Source: Lachnospiraceae bacterium XPB1003
GTDB taxonomy: Bacteria > Bacillota > Clostridia > Lachnospirales > Lachnospiraceae
Length of the DNA stretch: 57,345 bases
Direction: 5' to 3'
Assembly (NCBI GenBank): GCA_900102065.1
Contig: FMVK01000003.1
Location: 284,496 to 341,840, forward strand
Shown piece by piece: positions 27,386 through 37,776 of this stretch. The notes beneath the pieces were generated by a model that had not been told where the DNA came from, searched no databases, and saw nothing but the letters and a program-made list of their open reading frames with translations. The number at the start of each line of letters is the position of its first letter. Position 1 is the first letter of the stretch. A program made the translations under genes and the position numbers.

Positions 27386-27994
27386 ATGGCCAGCAGGATC
27401 GAAGGATATGATGAAAAGATCATAGAGTGCTCGTTAAAAGAATTCCTTGAAAAGGGATATAACGATGCATCACTTAGGAATATAGCCGGTGCTGCCGGCG
27501 TGAGTACCAGTACTATATATACGCGTTTTAAGGACAAAGAAGGATTATTTAATTATCTGATCGCTCCGGTATATAAACTGCCGGCTGCCATGGAAGAGAT
27601 CCTGGAAAGCTTTTTTTCCATGAGTGTAAGTAAACAGAAAGAAGAATTTGACAGCGCAGGGGATAAAGGTTTTTTAAGAGCTGTAGATATGATCTATACG
27701 GATTATCCCTCATATAAACTTCTTGTTTCCTGTTCACCGGGCAACATCTATAATGATTTCCTTGAAAAACTTATCGATATGGATGTCAGATATACCATGA
27801 TCTATCTTAAGGAAATGAAGAGTCGTGCTCTTAGATCAGGCAGGATCAATGAAGGATTTTGCCGTGTTGTTTCAACATCGTTTTATTCTGCGGTGTTTTA
27901 TTGTGTTGAGCGTGATATGACAAAGAAAGAGGCTGCACAATATATCGATGAACTCAGAAGTTTCCACGGACGTGGATGGTCAGCTTATTTTTGA
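27386..27994 (+). CDS. TetR family regulator of ABC module 1
   Basis: The 202-residue protein has the TetR helix-turn-helix (IIECSLKEFLEKGYNDASLRNIAGAAGVSTSTIYTRFKDKEGLFNYLI) and an all-helical ligand domain. Its C-terminal region (YLKEMKSRALRSGRINEGFCRVVSTSFYSAVF) resembles those of the TetR proteins at 31759 and 37777, which also precede ABC pairs. It most likely represses itself and the two ABC genes that follow 87 bases downstream. Confidence 0.9.
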   Translation: MASRIEGYDEKIIECSLKEFLEKGYNDASLRNIAGAAGVSTSTIYTRFKDKEGLFNYLIAPVYKLPAAMEEILESFFSMSVSKQKEEFDSAGDKGFLRAVDMIYTDYPSYKLLVSCSPGNIYNDFLEKLIDMDVRYTMIYLKEMKSRALRSGRINEGFCRVVSTSFYSAVFYCVERDMTKKEAAQYIDELRSFHGRGWSAYF

Positions 27995-28030
27995 GAACCA
28001 TATTTGTCGAACTATTTTTTTTGACTATAG

Positions 28031-28046
28031 GTTAGCCATAACTAAC
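28031..28046. promoter_or_regulatory. 16-bp palindromic operator before ABC module 1
   Basis: GTTAG-CCATAA-CTAAC is a dyad located 10 bases after a TTGACT -35-like element (28021-28026), so it would block the ABC promoter. The same GTTAG...CTAAC spacing recurs at 36198 and 38435. Confidence 0.7.
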
Positions 28047-28081
28047 TTATGAATATAGATTTTTATAAGGAGGAAACAGAA

Positions 28082-29824
28082 GTGAAACAAAAAAGTCCTA
28101 TAGCACAGGTTTGGGAATGGGGAGAATCCGGACACAAACAGATCATTTACTCTGTCATATTGGCGTTGCTTGGCGTATTAGCAGGGATCGTTCCGTTTAT
28201 ATGTGCCTCAAAGATCGTTGTCATGATGATCGGAGGTGAAAGAGTACAATCAGCGTATCTGACTTATATCATGATCGGAGTCGCGGCTTATCTGTTAAAT
28301 ACTTTTCTTTATACCGGAGCCCTTGGTATCTCCCATAAGGCAACATTCAGAATATTAAAAGAGATAAGGCAGAAGGCGCTTGCCAAGCTTCCTAAACTTC
28401 CGCTTGGAACCATCATGGAGATGAAGACCGGCAGACTTAAGCAGATCATCATAGACCAGGTTGAAAGCATGGAAACAACACTTGCACATGTATTTCCGGA
28501 GATGACATCCAATATCGGAGGCTTTCTTGTTGTATGGATCTTTATGTTTTTTGTGGATTGGAGATTAGCTCTGCTTGCACTGTTACCTTTTCCTGTTGGT
28601 ATGACACTGATGATTACTGTCTTTATCGGTTATGGTAAAAACTATGCAAGATCTGTAGAGATAACCAGTGCTATGAATGATTCGCTTATCGAATATACCG
28701 GAGGTATTGAGGTTATCAAAGCTTACAACCAGGGCAATGAATCCTATGCAACCTTAAAAGAGAGATGTATTGCAAATGCGTCATTTTTCTACAACTGGAT
28801 GAAGGAGTGCAAGGGAAATATATATGCAATGATCATCGCACCCACAACGCTGCTTTCTGTGCTGCCCTTCGGATGGCTATTTTACAGTAACGGAACTTTA
28901 TCATTTGAAGGATTTGTAACAACCATTATTCTTTCACTTTGTCTTATGGGTCCCGTTCTTGCGGTAATGGATTTCGTGGATACTCTGGCCAAGCTTGGAA
29001 CAGTTGTTGAAAATGTAAACAGTATCCTGAACGGAAAAGAGCAGGATCATAACGGAAATGAAATGATAGAGGGTAATGAAGATATTGAATTAAAAGATGT
29101 TGGATTTGCTTATACCGAAGGACAGGACGCTGTACTTAAAGGAGTATCACTCACGATACCGGCAGGCAGCAAAGTGGCGCTTGTGGGACCTTCGGGAAGC
29201 GGAAAGTCAACTATAGCAAAATTGATCGCGGGATTTTGGGATGCAGACACGGGAAGTATTTATTTCGGAGATAAAGATACGAAGAGTATCCCTCTTTCGA
29301 ATATATATGACAGGATCTCGTATGTTTCTCAGGAGAATTTCCTGTTTGATGATACAGTCATGGAAAATATCAGGATGGGAAAGCCGGGAGCTTCTGATGA
29401 TGAAGTGACCGCATGCGCAATAGCAAGCGGCTGTGATGAGTTCATAAGGAAGCTTGAAAACGGATACAACACAAGAGTTGGCGGCGGAGGAGCACATTTA
29501 TCCGGAGGCGAAAGACAGCGTATTGCTATAGCCAGAGCGATGCTTAAGAATGCGCCGATCGTGATCCTTGATGAAGCTACCGCTTATATCGATCCTGAAA
29601 ATGAGGCAGTCATTCAGGATGCTGTCGGGAAACTTGTTAAAGGAAAAACACTTATAGTTATAGCTCACAGGCTTTCCACCATAACGGATTCCGACAGGAT
29701 CGTTCTTGTTAATGACGGAAATATTGAGGCCTGTGGCAGACATGAAGAACTTCTTGCAGACAGTCCTTTGTATAAGAGTATGTGGGAAGCACATATAGGA
29801 GTAAAGAGAGGTGACGCAGCATGA
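28082..29824 (+). CDS. ABC transporter permease/ATPase half, module 1 subunit A
   Basis: This half-transporter of about 580 residues has six membrane helices in the first 330 residues and an ATPase domain with Walker A GPSGSGKS (369-376), signature LSGGERQRIAIARAM, Walker B IVILDEATA and the H-loop IAHRLST. The D-loop reads YIDPENE. The start is set at the GTG at 28082, since AAGGAGG lies 8 bases before it; an ATG at 28049 overlaps the operator region and lacks a binding site. It pairs with the next gene through an ATGA overlap, so the two probably form a heterodimer. Drug or peptide export is the default; the DPENE loop also recalls YbtPQ/IrtAB-type siderophore transporters. Confidence 0.9.
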   Translation: MKQKSPIAQVWEWGESGHKQIIYSVILALLGVLAGIVPFICASKIVVMMIGGERVQSAYLTYIMIGVAAYLLNTFLYTGALGISHKATFRILKEIRQKALAKLPKLPLGTIMEMKTGRLKQIIIDQVESMETTLAHVFPEMTSNIGGFLVVWIFMFFVDWRLALLALLPFPVGMTLMITVFIGYGKNYARSVEITSAMNDSLIEYTGGIEVIKAYNQGNESYATLKERCIANASFFYNWMKECKGNIYAMIIAPTTLLSVLPFGWLFYSNGTLSFEGFVTTIILSLCLMGPVLAVMDFVDTLAKLGTVVENVNSILNGKEQDHNGNEMIEGNEDIELKDVGFAYTEGQDAVLKGVSLTIPAGSKVALVGPSGSGKSTIAKLIAGFWDADTGSIYFGDKDTKSIPLSNIYDRISYVSQENFLFDDTVMENIRMGKPGASDDEVTACAIASGCDEFIRKLENGYNTRVGGGGAHLSGGERQRIAIARAMLKNAPIVILDEATAYIDPENEAVIQDAVGKLVKGKTLIVIAHRLSTITDSDRIVLVNDGNIEACGRHEELLADSPLYKSMWEAHIGVKRGDAA

Positions 29825-31551
29825 TAGGAGCATTCAGTTATTTATTCAGATTTGCGGGAGAAGAGATAGGAAACGTTCGCAGATCGGTTTTCTGGGGATT
29901 TATAGTTGGAATCGGTAAAATGATAGAGATGGGTGGTATCTACCTTATTCTTAATTCTGTTATTGGTGGTGTGAGCGGTAAGGAACCATCCTGGCAGTCA
30001 TTTCTGATCGTTCTTGCGGGCGTTCTCGTAGCCTGCTTCGGCAAAGGCTTCTCTCAAATGGAACAGACTCATGCCGGTTATTACATGGCTGCAAATAAAA
30101 GGATAAAAATTGCCGATCACATAAAACTGATCCCTATGGGATACTTTAATGAAAACAGTCTGGGTGAGTTGATAGGCACTATGACAACTGTTATTGATAA
30201 CATAGAAACTCTTGCGCCCATGGTCATGATAAGGATGATGGAAGGACTTATCACTTCGACTGTTGTACTAATAGCTGTATTCGCATTTGATTACAGATTC
30301 GGTATAGTTGTCCTCCTTGTAGATGTTATTTATCTGTATGTATCTTCCATGATGGAGAAGAAATCAAGAGAAGTCTCTCCTCTCAGACAGGATTCGGAAG
30401 CAAAGCTTGTTTCGGCCGTACTTGAGTGGCTCCATGGAATGAGTGTGGTAAAGTCATTCAATCTTACCGGAAGAGGTGATAAGACTTTAGAGGCTGCACT
30501 TGAATACAACAGAAGCAGTAATCAGAAGATGGAGGGATTTTTCGTTCCTTATACGGTAGCTCAGAGAGCAGTTATTCAGCTTGGAACATTTGCGATCATT
30601 CTTGAGAGTGTGCTCTTCTATATTAACGGGTCATTATCCCTTACGTATGCCCTCATGATGATAATCATGTCCTTTATGGTATTTGCAAATATAGGTGGCG
30701 CCGGTACTGCCATGGCAACACTCCGTCTCATGACATCTTCAATGGAAAAAGCAGACAAGCCGGAAACAATAAAGAAGATGGATGAAAATGGCGTTACGTA
30801 TACTTCAGGAAATCACGATATCGAGTTTAAGAATGTAAGCTTTTCATATGAGAATAAAGAAGTTCTTCACGATATCAATCTCAAGATACCGGAGAAGACG
30901 ACTACTGCGATAGTTGGAGCAAGCGGCTCGGGAAAAACTACGATCTGTAATCTCCTTGCAAGATTTTGGGATGCCGACAGCGGTGAAGTGCTGATGGGAG
31001 GAAAGAATATTAAAGAATATACGCTTGAGGCGCTTATGGGCCAGATCAGTATGGTATTCCAGAATGTGTATCTCTTTGCGGATACAATAGAAAATAATAT
31101 CAAATTCGGATCGCCGGGTGCAACACATGAAGATGTGGTTAGGGCTGCAAAAGAAGCTGTCTGCGATGATTTTATAGAATCACTTCCTGACGGCTATGAT
31201 ACTGTGATAGGTGAAGGCGGGGCATCTTTATCCGGTGGAGAAAAGCAAAGGATAAGTATCGCCAGAGCAATCCTTAAAGACTCTCCTGTGATAATCCTGG
31301 ATGAAGCGACCGCAAATGTGGATCCGGAAAATGAAGACAGACTTCAGAAAGCTATTGCAAAGCTTACTGAGAATAAAACTATAATCATGATCGCTCACAG
31401 ATTAAAAACAGTAAGAAATGCAGATCAGATCCTTGTTGTGGACAATGGAACTATTGTTGACAGAGGACGCCACGAGGAGCTTGTAGAGAAGGATGGGATA
31501 TACAGACGATTTGTCCTTGGCAGAGAAGCTGCGGAAAAGTGGAAATTGTGA
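29821..31551 (+). CDS. ABC transporter permease/ATPase half, module 1 subunit B
   Basis: The 576-residue half-transporter has the same layout as its partner: membrane domain to about residue 320, Walker A GASGSGKTT, Q-loop MVFQNVYLF, signature LSGGEKQRISIARAI, Walker B VIILDEATA and H-loop IAHRLKT. Both nucleotide sites of the pair look catalytically complete. The ATG overlaps the stop of subunit A (ATGA), which points to coupled translation and a one-to-one heterodimer. It is closest in pattern to the B subunits at 34373 and 40214. A strong terminator follows. Confidence 0.9.
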   Translation: MIGAFSYLFRFAGEEIGNVRRSVFWGFIVGIGKMIEMGGIYLILNSVIGGVSGKEPSWQSFLIVLAGVLVACFGKGFSQMEQTHAGYYMAANKRIKIADHIKLIPMGYFNENSLGELIGTMTTVIDNIETLAPMVMIRMMEGLITSTVVLIAVFAFDYRFGIVVLLVDVIYLYVSSMMEKKSREVSPLRQDSEAKLVSAVLEWLHGMSVVKSFNLTGRGDKTLEAALEYNRSSNQKMEGFFVPYTVAQRAVIQLGTFAIILESVLFYINGSLSLTYALMMIIMSFMVFANIGGAGTAMATLRLMTSSMEKADKPETIKKMDENGVTYTSGNHDIEFKNVSFSYENKEVLHDINLKIPEKTTTAIVGASGSGKTTICNLLARFWDADSGEVLMGGKNIKEYTLEALMGQISMVFQNVYLFADTIENNIKFGSPGATHEDVVRAAKEAVCDDFIESLPDGYDTVIGEGGASLSGGEKQRISIARAILKDSPVIILDEATANVDPENEDRLQKAIAKLTENKTIIMIAHRLKTVRNADQILVVDNGTIVDRGRHEELVEKDGIYRRFVLGREAAEKWKL

Positions 31552-31571
31552 TCTCGTGACAGGTGTGTTAG

Positions 31572-31597
31572 GGGCCGGTATTATCCGGCCCTTTTTT
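31572..31597 (+). terminator. Rho-independent terminator ending ABC module 1
   Basis: GGGCCGG (31572-31578) and CCGGCCC (31585-31591) form a perfect GC stem with a 6-base loop, followed by six T residues. Confidence 0.95.
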
Positions 31598-31650
31598 CTG
31601 TGTAGTAAGACCTGACTGTCTTAATTATCCCAATAATTTTTAAATTGTGT

Positions 31651-31717
31651 TTGACATGTCTAACCGAAAGTGTTAGTTTATATTTGTTAGCGAACGCTGT
31701 TAGCATAAAGTGTTAAC
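31651..31717. promoter_or_regulatory. Array of phased GTTAG half-sites upstream of TetR module 2
   Basis: After a TTGACA (31651-31656) come CTAAC (31660-31664), then GTTAG at 31672, 31686 and 31699 and GTTAAC at 31712. The direct GTTAG units are 14, 13 and 13 bases apart. The same half-site builds the palindromes at 28031, 36198 and 38435. The -10 element is not clear. It is probably a multi-site TetR binding region. Confidence 0.6.
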
Positions 31718-31758
31718 TATAACGTCATATATCAAATAGATTCGTACAGGAGGTTAAA

Positions 31759-32367
31759 TTGCCTAGAGATAAGACATTTAGTCATTTCAAGATCATGGCG
31801 GCTGCAAGAGAAGAATTTCTTGAGATGGGCTATGAAAAAGCATCGATGCGAAGTATCGGTGACAGGTGCCAGATGACCGCTGCGGGAATCTACAGGCATT
31901 GTAAGGATAAAGCAGATCTCTTTGACCAACTGGTATCTCCTGCCGTGGAGAATCTGAATAAATGGGCGCGAGCTCATGTGATGAGATATGAGGAACCTGT
32001 TAAAAAGGGCAGCAAGCTGGTATGGCAGGATTCGAATATCGATATGATGAGAGAGCTGATATATCCGAATATGGAAGATTATCATCTGCTTATCGCAAAG
32101 TCCAAGGGAAGCAAATACGAAAACTTCCTGCATGATATGACCGAGATTTCACAGAAAAAGCTTCTTGCATATTTTAAGGAGCTGCGGGAATCGGGCTACA
32201 AAGTACCGGAGATACCGCCGAGGCAGATACATCTGTTGCTTACGGCATATATTACTGCTTTATTTGAGCCTGTGATCCACAATTATTCGTGTAAAGAAGC
32301 AACTGCAGCACTGGAAACGCTTGAAAAATTCTTTTTACCCGGCTGGAAGCAATTACTTGGGGTTTAG
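31759..32367 (+). CDS. TetR family regulator of ABC module 2
   Basis: The 202-residue protein begins at a TTG with AGGAGG 6 bases upstream; no ATG is suitably placed. The helix-turn-helix is AAREEFLEMGYEKASMRSIGDRCQMTAAGIYRHCKDKADLF. The ligand domain (MEDYHLLIAKSKGSKYENFLHDM, then KLLAYFKELRESGYKVPEIPPRQIHLLLTAYITALFEPVIH) is related to the other two module regulators but diverged. It most likely controls itself and the ABC pair starting at 32583. Confidence 0.9.
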   Translation: MPRDKTFSHFKIMAAAREEFLEMGYEKASMRSIGDRCQMTAAGIYRHCKDKADLFDQLVSPAVENLNKWARAHVMRYEEPVKKGSKLVWQDSNIDMMRELIYPNMEDYHLLIAKSKGSKYENFLHDMTEISQKKLLAYFKELRESGYKVPEIPPRQIHLLLTAYITALFEPVIHNYSCKEATAALETLEKFFLPGWKQLLGV

Positions 32368-32424
32368 TTCTCATCCAAACTTAATAACCGGCTGATCAAA
32401 TTAAATTCATATTATAATCATTCA

Positions 32425-32459
32425 TCACCGTCTGGTTCCCTTAGGGGATCAGGCGGTGA
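32425..32459 (+). other. 16-bp hairpin in the leader between TetR and ABC module 2
   Basis: The arms 32425-32440 and 32444-32459 pair along all 16 positions (three as G-U) around a 3-base loop, then GTCCGTTTTAGG follows. The short T-run makes it a weak terminator or an attenuator that could uncouple TetR from the transporter genes. Confidence 0.6.
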
Positions 32460-32472
32460 GTCCGTTTTAGGG

Positions 32473-32482
32473 GTTAGCTAAC
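32473..32482. promoter_or_regulatory. GTTAGCTAAC palindrome before ABC module 2
   Basis: The perfect 10-bp palindrome GTTAGCTAAC is a compressed form of the GTTAG...CTAAC operator seen elsewhere in the array. GTTAAC follows at 32497-32502. It lies 101 bases before the ABC start, in the same relative place as the sites of modules 1 and 3. Confidence 0.5.
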
Positions 32483-32582
32483 AAAAGAGCTTAGGTGTTA
32501 ACGAAAATAGATTAAGCGAAATAAACATCATGTAATTAAGATCATGTAATCATGATCATTTAATTTAAGAAAGGAAGAAAAA

Positions 32583-34358
32583 ATGAAGGAAGAAATGTCA
32601 AAAGAAGAAAAAAAGTGGTTTGGAACACTTCTGTCCTATGCAAAGGGCAGCGGAGGCAGACTTGTATCATCGGTGATCTTTTCAATGATAAGTCTGCTGT
32701 CGGGGATCTTACCTTATTATTGCGTATATCGTATCCTTGATCGATATATCGCAGGCAACCTGGATAAGGATTACGTGTTGTACTGGAGTATGACCGCCCT
32801 TATATCTTATCTGGTGAAAGTTGTTTGCTTTGGTATATCGACGGGAATCTCACACTTTGTTGCATTTAACGTCCTGGAAGGACTGCGTCTCAAGGTGGCT
32901 GATACTTTCCTTAAAGCTCCGCTTGGTGAAGTATATGCTCATTCAATTGGTGAGATCAAAGGCGTTATAGTTGATAAGATCGAAGACATAGAACCGCCTT
33001 TGGCGCATGTGGTACCGGAAGGAGCGGGGCACATCCTCCTTCCCATAGTTTGCTTTGCAGCGCTTGCTGTGGTTGATATCCGTGTTGCACTTGCTGCACT
33101 TTTAGCTTTCCCCATTGGACTTATATTTATGATACTTACATTCAAGCTCAGTGGTAAGAATATGGATAAGTATCAGGAAGCAAATGCACATATGAGTAGC
33201 GTGATCGTTGAATACGTGGAAGGTATCGAAGTTATCAAGGCTTTCGGAAGATCCGGCGTAAGCTACGAAAAATTCGCAGGCTCAATCCGTGATTACAGAG
33301 ACTTTGTAATAGAATGGATGGAATCCACCTGGGTAACCATGAAGTTAGCCTTTGCATTTTTACCGGCTACATTACTTGGTGTTATCCCTGTAAGCATCAT
33401 GCTGGTAGGAAAGGGAAGCATGACGATATCAGAGATGGCGCTTTCTGTCATGCTTGCAATGTCTATGGTCATCAGTATGGCGAAGATAGAAGTGTTCTCC
33501 AATGGCTTAAGACAAATGCAATATACGGTTTTGGAGATTCAGAAGCTCTTAAACATAAAGAACCTGCCGGAACCGGAGTCTGAAAGAAAACCGGATCATT
33601 ATTCGATCGAGCTTAAGGATGTTCACTTCTCTTATGACGAAGAAGACGGAGAAGTACTTCACGGAATAGATCTGAAGATGAAGGAAGGCAGCTTTACAGC
33701 ACTTGTAGGTCCCAGTGGAGGCGGTAAATCAACTGTTGCAAAACTGATAGCAAGATTCTGGGATGTGACCGACGGTAGAATTAAGATCGGCGATGTCGAT
33801 ATTAAGGATCTGAAGGTAGGTACGTTAGCGGATATAGTCAGCTTTGTTACTCAGGATAATTTCCTCTTTGCCAGATCCATCATGGAAAATATCAGACTGG
33901 GTAACCCGAAGGCTACGGATGAGGAAGTGATAGCTGCAGCAAAGGCAGCATGCTGTGATGAATTCATAAGAAAACTTCCTGATGGTTATAACACTTCTGC
34001 AGGTGAAGCAGGTAAGCGCCTGTCCGGCGGTGAACGTCAAAGGATCGCCATTGCAAGAATGATGCTCAAGAATGCACCCATCGTCATACTCGATGAAGCG
34101 ACGGCGTTTACCGATCCTGAGAACGAGACAAAACTTCAGGAATCCATTGCCAATCTGACAAAAGGAAAGACACTGCTTGTGATCGCACATCGTCTTTCAA
34201 CGATAAAGAAAGCCGATCAGATAGTTGTATTGAATGGCGGCAGGATTGAAGCTCAAGGAACACAGGAAGAATTGATGGAAAGATCACCGATATATCAGAG
34301 AATGTGGCAGGCGCATGTTGGGGCTAAGAACTGGGCTGCCGGAAGTACTGCGGTGTAA
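32583..34358 (+). CDS. ABC transporter permease/ATPase half, module 2 subunit A
   Basis: The 591-residue half-transporter has six membrane helices and an ATPase domain with Walker A GPSGGGKST, signature LSGGERQRIAIARMM, Walker B IVILDEATA, D-loop FTDPENE and H-loop IAHRLST. The A-subunit hallmark segments seen in all three modules are present (IVEYVEGIEVIKAFGRSGVSYEKF; FVTQDNFLFARSIMENIRLGNP). AGGAAG lies before the ATG. The partner gene starts 14 bases after the stop, behind AAAGGAGG. The substrate is unknown. Confidence 0.9.
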   Translation: MKEEMSKEEKKWFGTLLSYAKGSGGRLVSSVIFSMISLLSGILPYYCVYRILDRYIAGNLDKDYVLYWSMTALISYLVKVVCFGISTGISHFVAFNVLEGLRLKVADTFLKAPLGEVYAHSIGEIKGVIVDKIEDIEPPLAHVVPEGAGHILLPIVCFAALAVVDIRVALAALLAFPIGLIFMILTFKLSGKNMDKYQEANAHMSSVIVEYVEGIEVIKAFGRSGVSYEKFAGSIRDYRDFVIEWMESTWVTMKLAFAFLPATLLGVIPVSIMLVGKGSMTISEMALSVMLAMSMVISMAKIEVFSNGLRQMQYTVLEIQKLLNIKNLPEPESERKPDHYSIELKDVHFSYDEEDGEVLHGIDLKMKEGSFTALVGPSGGGKSTVAKLIARFWDVTDGRIKIGDVDIKDLKVGTLADIVSFVTQDNFLFARSIMENIRLGNPKATDEEVIAAAKAACCDEFIRKLPDGYNTSAGEAGKRLSGGERQRIAIARMMLKNAPIVILDEATAFTDPENETKLQESIANLTKGKTLLVIAHRLSTIKKADQIVVLNGGRIEAQGTQEELMERSPIYQRMWQAHVGAKNWAAGSTAV

Positions 34359-34372
34359 AGGAGGCATAAAAT

Positions 34373-36139
34373 ATGTTCAAAACAGTTAAAAGGATCATAG
34401 ACTGGTGTGGAGATTTTAAAGGAAGTTTGTATTTGGGATTCCTGTTTTCGTTCTTATCATCGTGGGCTATTGCGGCTCCGGTGGGTTATGCAGGATATGT
34501 GATCGGATGGATGATAGAAGCTATAAGAAAAGGTAATGGTATAGCGCCTTCACTTGCATGGAAAAGTTTTCTTGCGATCACGTTAATGGTGTTGGGAAGA
34601 TTTTTATTCGATTATCTCAAGGCTCGCTGCCATGAAAAGATAGGTTACGAACTGGTGGCCAGAGACCGTATGAAGATTGGTGAAGCTTTAAAGCGAGTAT
34701 CTCTTGGTTATTTTCAGACTAATGATACAGGAGCAATACTCAATGCCATCACTACAGGTCTTGCAACATTGGAGAATATGGGGATCCGTATGCTGGACGG
34801 TTTTATAGGAGGGTATCTGAATTTTCTTTGTATATTTATCTTCCTATTGGTCGTTATACCGGAATGTGCGCTTATCGCATTGGCCGGAGTACTGGTTTCA
34901 TTCATTTTCTTACTGATGATCTCGAAGCACAGTAAAGATAATACAAAAGTACTTAACGCGGAAAATGAAAAACTCACAAGAGCAGCGCTGGAATATACAA
35001 GAGGTTTGCCTGTAGTCAAGTCTTTCGGAATGGAAGGTGCATCTGTTAGAGATTTTACGGAAGCCTGTGCAAGTGCAAAGAAGATAGCACTGAAGATCGA
35101 ATGTGGATTTATTCCATATAACTGTCTGCATATTTTTGCATTAAAAGCTGCAAGCGTATGGATGCTTATTTCTGTAATGTATGCCGGACTGGCCGGGAAA
35201 CTGGAATTGTACATGGTACTTATCGTTGCATTTTTCACTATGTCCATTTTTAATTCCGTTGAACCCATAGCAGACAGTGCTCATGTATTATCTGTTATCA
35301 ATAATGCTTTCGATAAGATGGAGATGTTCTCTGATGATCACCTGTTAGATGCCAAAGGAGAAGATATCAAACCGAAGAGTTACGATATCGCTTTCAGGAA
35401 TGTGGAATTTTCGTATTCGGACGCTAAGAAGACCGAAAACAGAAAAGTGCTGAAAGATGTTACTTTTGACATTCCTCAAGGATCTACTACAGCGATAGTA
35501 GGCCCTTCGGGAAGCGGTAAGACAACTATCTGCAATCTGATAGCACGATTTTATGATGTTTCAAAAGGGGAGATCACTCTTGGCGGAGTAGATGTAAAGC
35601 AATACAGTCTGGACAGTCTGTTATCAAATATTTCAATGGTATTCCAGAATGTCTATCTCTTTAATGATACGATCCGCGCAAATATCTGCTTCGGTCGCGA
35701 GAATGTTACGGAAGAAGAGATGATAGAAGCGGCCAAGAAAGCACGCTGCCATGATTTTATCATGGAGCTGCCTAACGGTTATGATACTGTTATTGGAGAA
35801 GGCGGAGGAACTCTATCAGGCGGTCAGAAGCAGCGTGTCTCCATAGCAAGAGCTATCCTTAAGGATTCTCCTATAATCATTCTGGACGAATCCACAGCAA
35901 GTATCGATCCTGAGAATGAGCATCTTATCCAGGGTGCACTGACAGAGCTTTCCAAGGGCAAGACGGTTATCATCATCGCACACAGACTGGCTACTATCGA
36001 GGCTGCTGATCAGATACTTGTCGTGGATGACGGATATATTGCAGAGAAGGGAAGACATGAGGAGCTGGTTAGTCTCGGAGGCAAGTACGCCGGATTTGTA
36101 AATATAAGAAAGCAGGCTGAAAACTGGCAGATAGTATGA
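34373..36139 (+). CDS. ABC transporter permease/ATPase half, module 2 subunit B
   Basis: The 588-residue partner has a membrane domain to about residue 325 and an ATPase domain with Walker A GPSGSGKTT, Q-loop MVFQNVYLFNDTI, signature LSGGQKQRVSIARAI, Walker B IIILDESTA (Ser instead of Ala, which does not affect the catalytic Glu), D-loop SIDPENE and H-loop IAHRLAT. It pairs with the gene upstream. No clear terminator follows; the enolase promoter begins 22 bases after the stop. Confidence 0.9.
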   Translation: MFKTVKRIIDWCGDFKGSLYLGFLFSFLSSWAIAAPVGYAGYVIGWMIEAIRKGNGIAPSLAWKSFLAITLMVLGRFLFDYLKARCHEKIGYELVARDRMKIGEALKRVSLGYFQTNDTGAILNAITTGLATLENMGIRMLDGFIGGYLNFLCIFIFLLVVIPECALIALAGVLVSFIFLLMISKHSKDNTKVLNAENEKLTRAALEYTRGLPVVKSFGMEGASVRDFTEACASAKKIALKIECGFIPYNCLHIFALKAASVWMLISVMYAGLAGKLELYMVLIVAFFTMSIFNSVEPIADSAHVLSVINNAFDKMEMFSDDHLLDAKGEDIKPKSYDIAFRNVEFSYSDAKKTENRKVLKDVTFDIPQGSTTAIVGPSGSGKTTICNLIARFYDVSKGEITLGGVDVKQYSLDSLLSNISMVFQNVYLFNDTIRANICFGRENVTEEEMIEAAKKARCHDFIMELPNGYDTVIGEGGGTLSGGQKQRVSIARAILKDSPIIILDESTASIDPENEHLIQGALTELSKGKTVIIIAHRLATIEAADQILVVDDGYIAEKGRHEELVSLGGKYAGFVNIRKQAENWQIV

Positions 36140-36161
36140 TGATATAAATTTAAAATCATAC

Positions 36162-36213
36162 TTGACAAAATTAAGCGGTTGCATTACTATAACGGTGGTT
36201 AGCGAATGCTAAC
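36162..36213 (+). promoter_or_regulatory. Enolase promoter with downstream TetR-type operator
   Basis: TTGACA (36162-36167) and TACTAT (36185-36190) are 17 bases apart. At 36198-36213, covering the likely transcription start, is the perfect palindrome GTTAGC-GAAT-GCTAAC. It has the same 16-bp architecture as the sites before ABC modules 1 and 3. This arrangement predicts that enolase transcription is repressed or modulated by one of the neighbouring TetR proteins. Confidence 0.75.
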
Positions 36214-36230
36214 TGTTGAATAAATCATCC

Positions 36231-36283
36231 GAGTTCCTCTTTATCATGTCTGTACCTATGAGCGGATATGAAAAGGGGAATTC
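36231..36283 (+). promoter_or_regulatory. Long stem-loop in the enolase 5' leader
   Basis: The arms 36231-36250 and 36265-36283 form 19 base pairs with a single bulged A and three G-U pairs around a 14-base loop. The structure ends shortly before the ribosome binding site. No T-run follows, so it is not a terminator; an mRNA-stabilising or regulatory leader is likely. It does not match a riboswitch I recognise. Confidence 0.7.
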
Positions 36284-36292
36284 GAATTTTAG

Positions 36293-37615
<1,323 letters not shown>

Positions 37616-37643
37616 TTGCCCAATTTTTTGTTCTCCTGATAAA

Positions 37644-37689
37644 AACAAGACCGTTTGTTGATCATATCAATGAACGGTTTTGTTTTTTT
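37644..37689 (+). terminator. Rho-independent terminator of enolase
   Basis: AACAAGACCGTT (37644-37655) pairs with AACGGTTTTGTT (37673-37684) with one G-U pair, followed by a run of T residues. Confidence 0.9.
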
Positions 37690-37702
37690 ATTCAGAAAAA
37701 TC

Positions 37703-37738
37703 TTGACAATGTAATATCACACTGATAATATAATTATC
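37703..37738 (+). promoter_or_regulatory. Promoter and operator of TetR module 3
   Basis: TTGACA (37703-37708) and TAATAT (37726-37731) are 17 bases apart. The perfect dyad GATAAT-ATA-ATTATC (37724-37738) overlaps the -10 box, and a related TTATC repeat follows near 37750. This fits autorepression. The site differs from the GTTAG class. Confidence 0.7.
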
Positions 37739-37776
37739 GATAAATAAATTATCAATAGCGAGGGCGTGAAAAAGAT

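Noticed and set aside
34714-35268. A 184-codon minus-strand open frame inside an ABC gene
   Set aside because: It is antisense to the conserved membrane domain of the module 2 B subunit and has no ribosome binding site.
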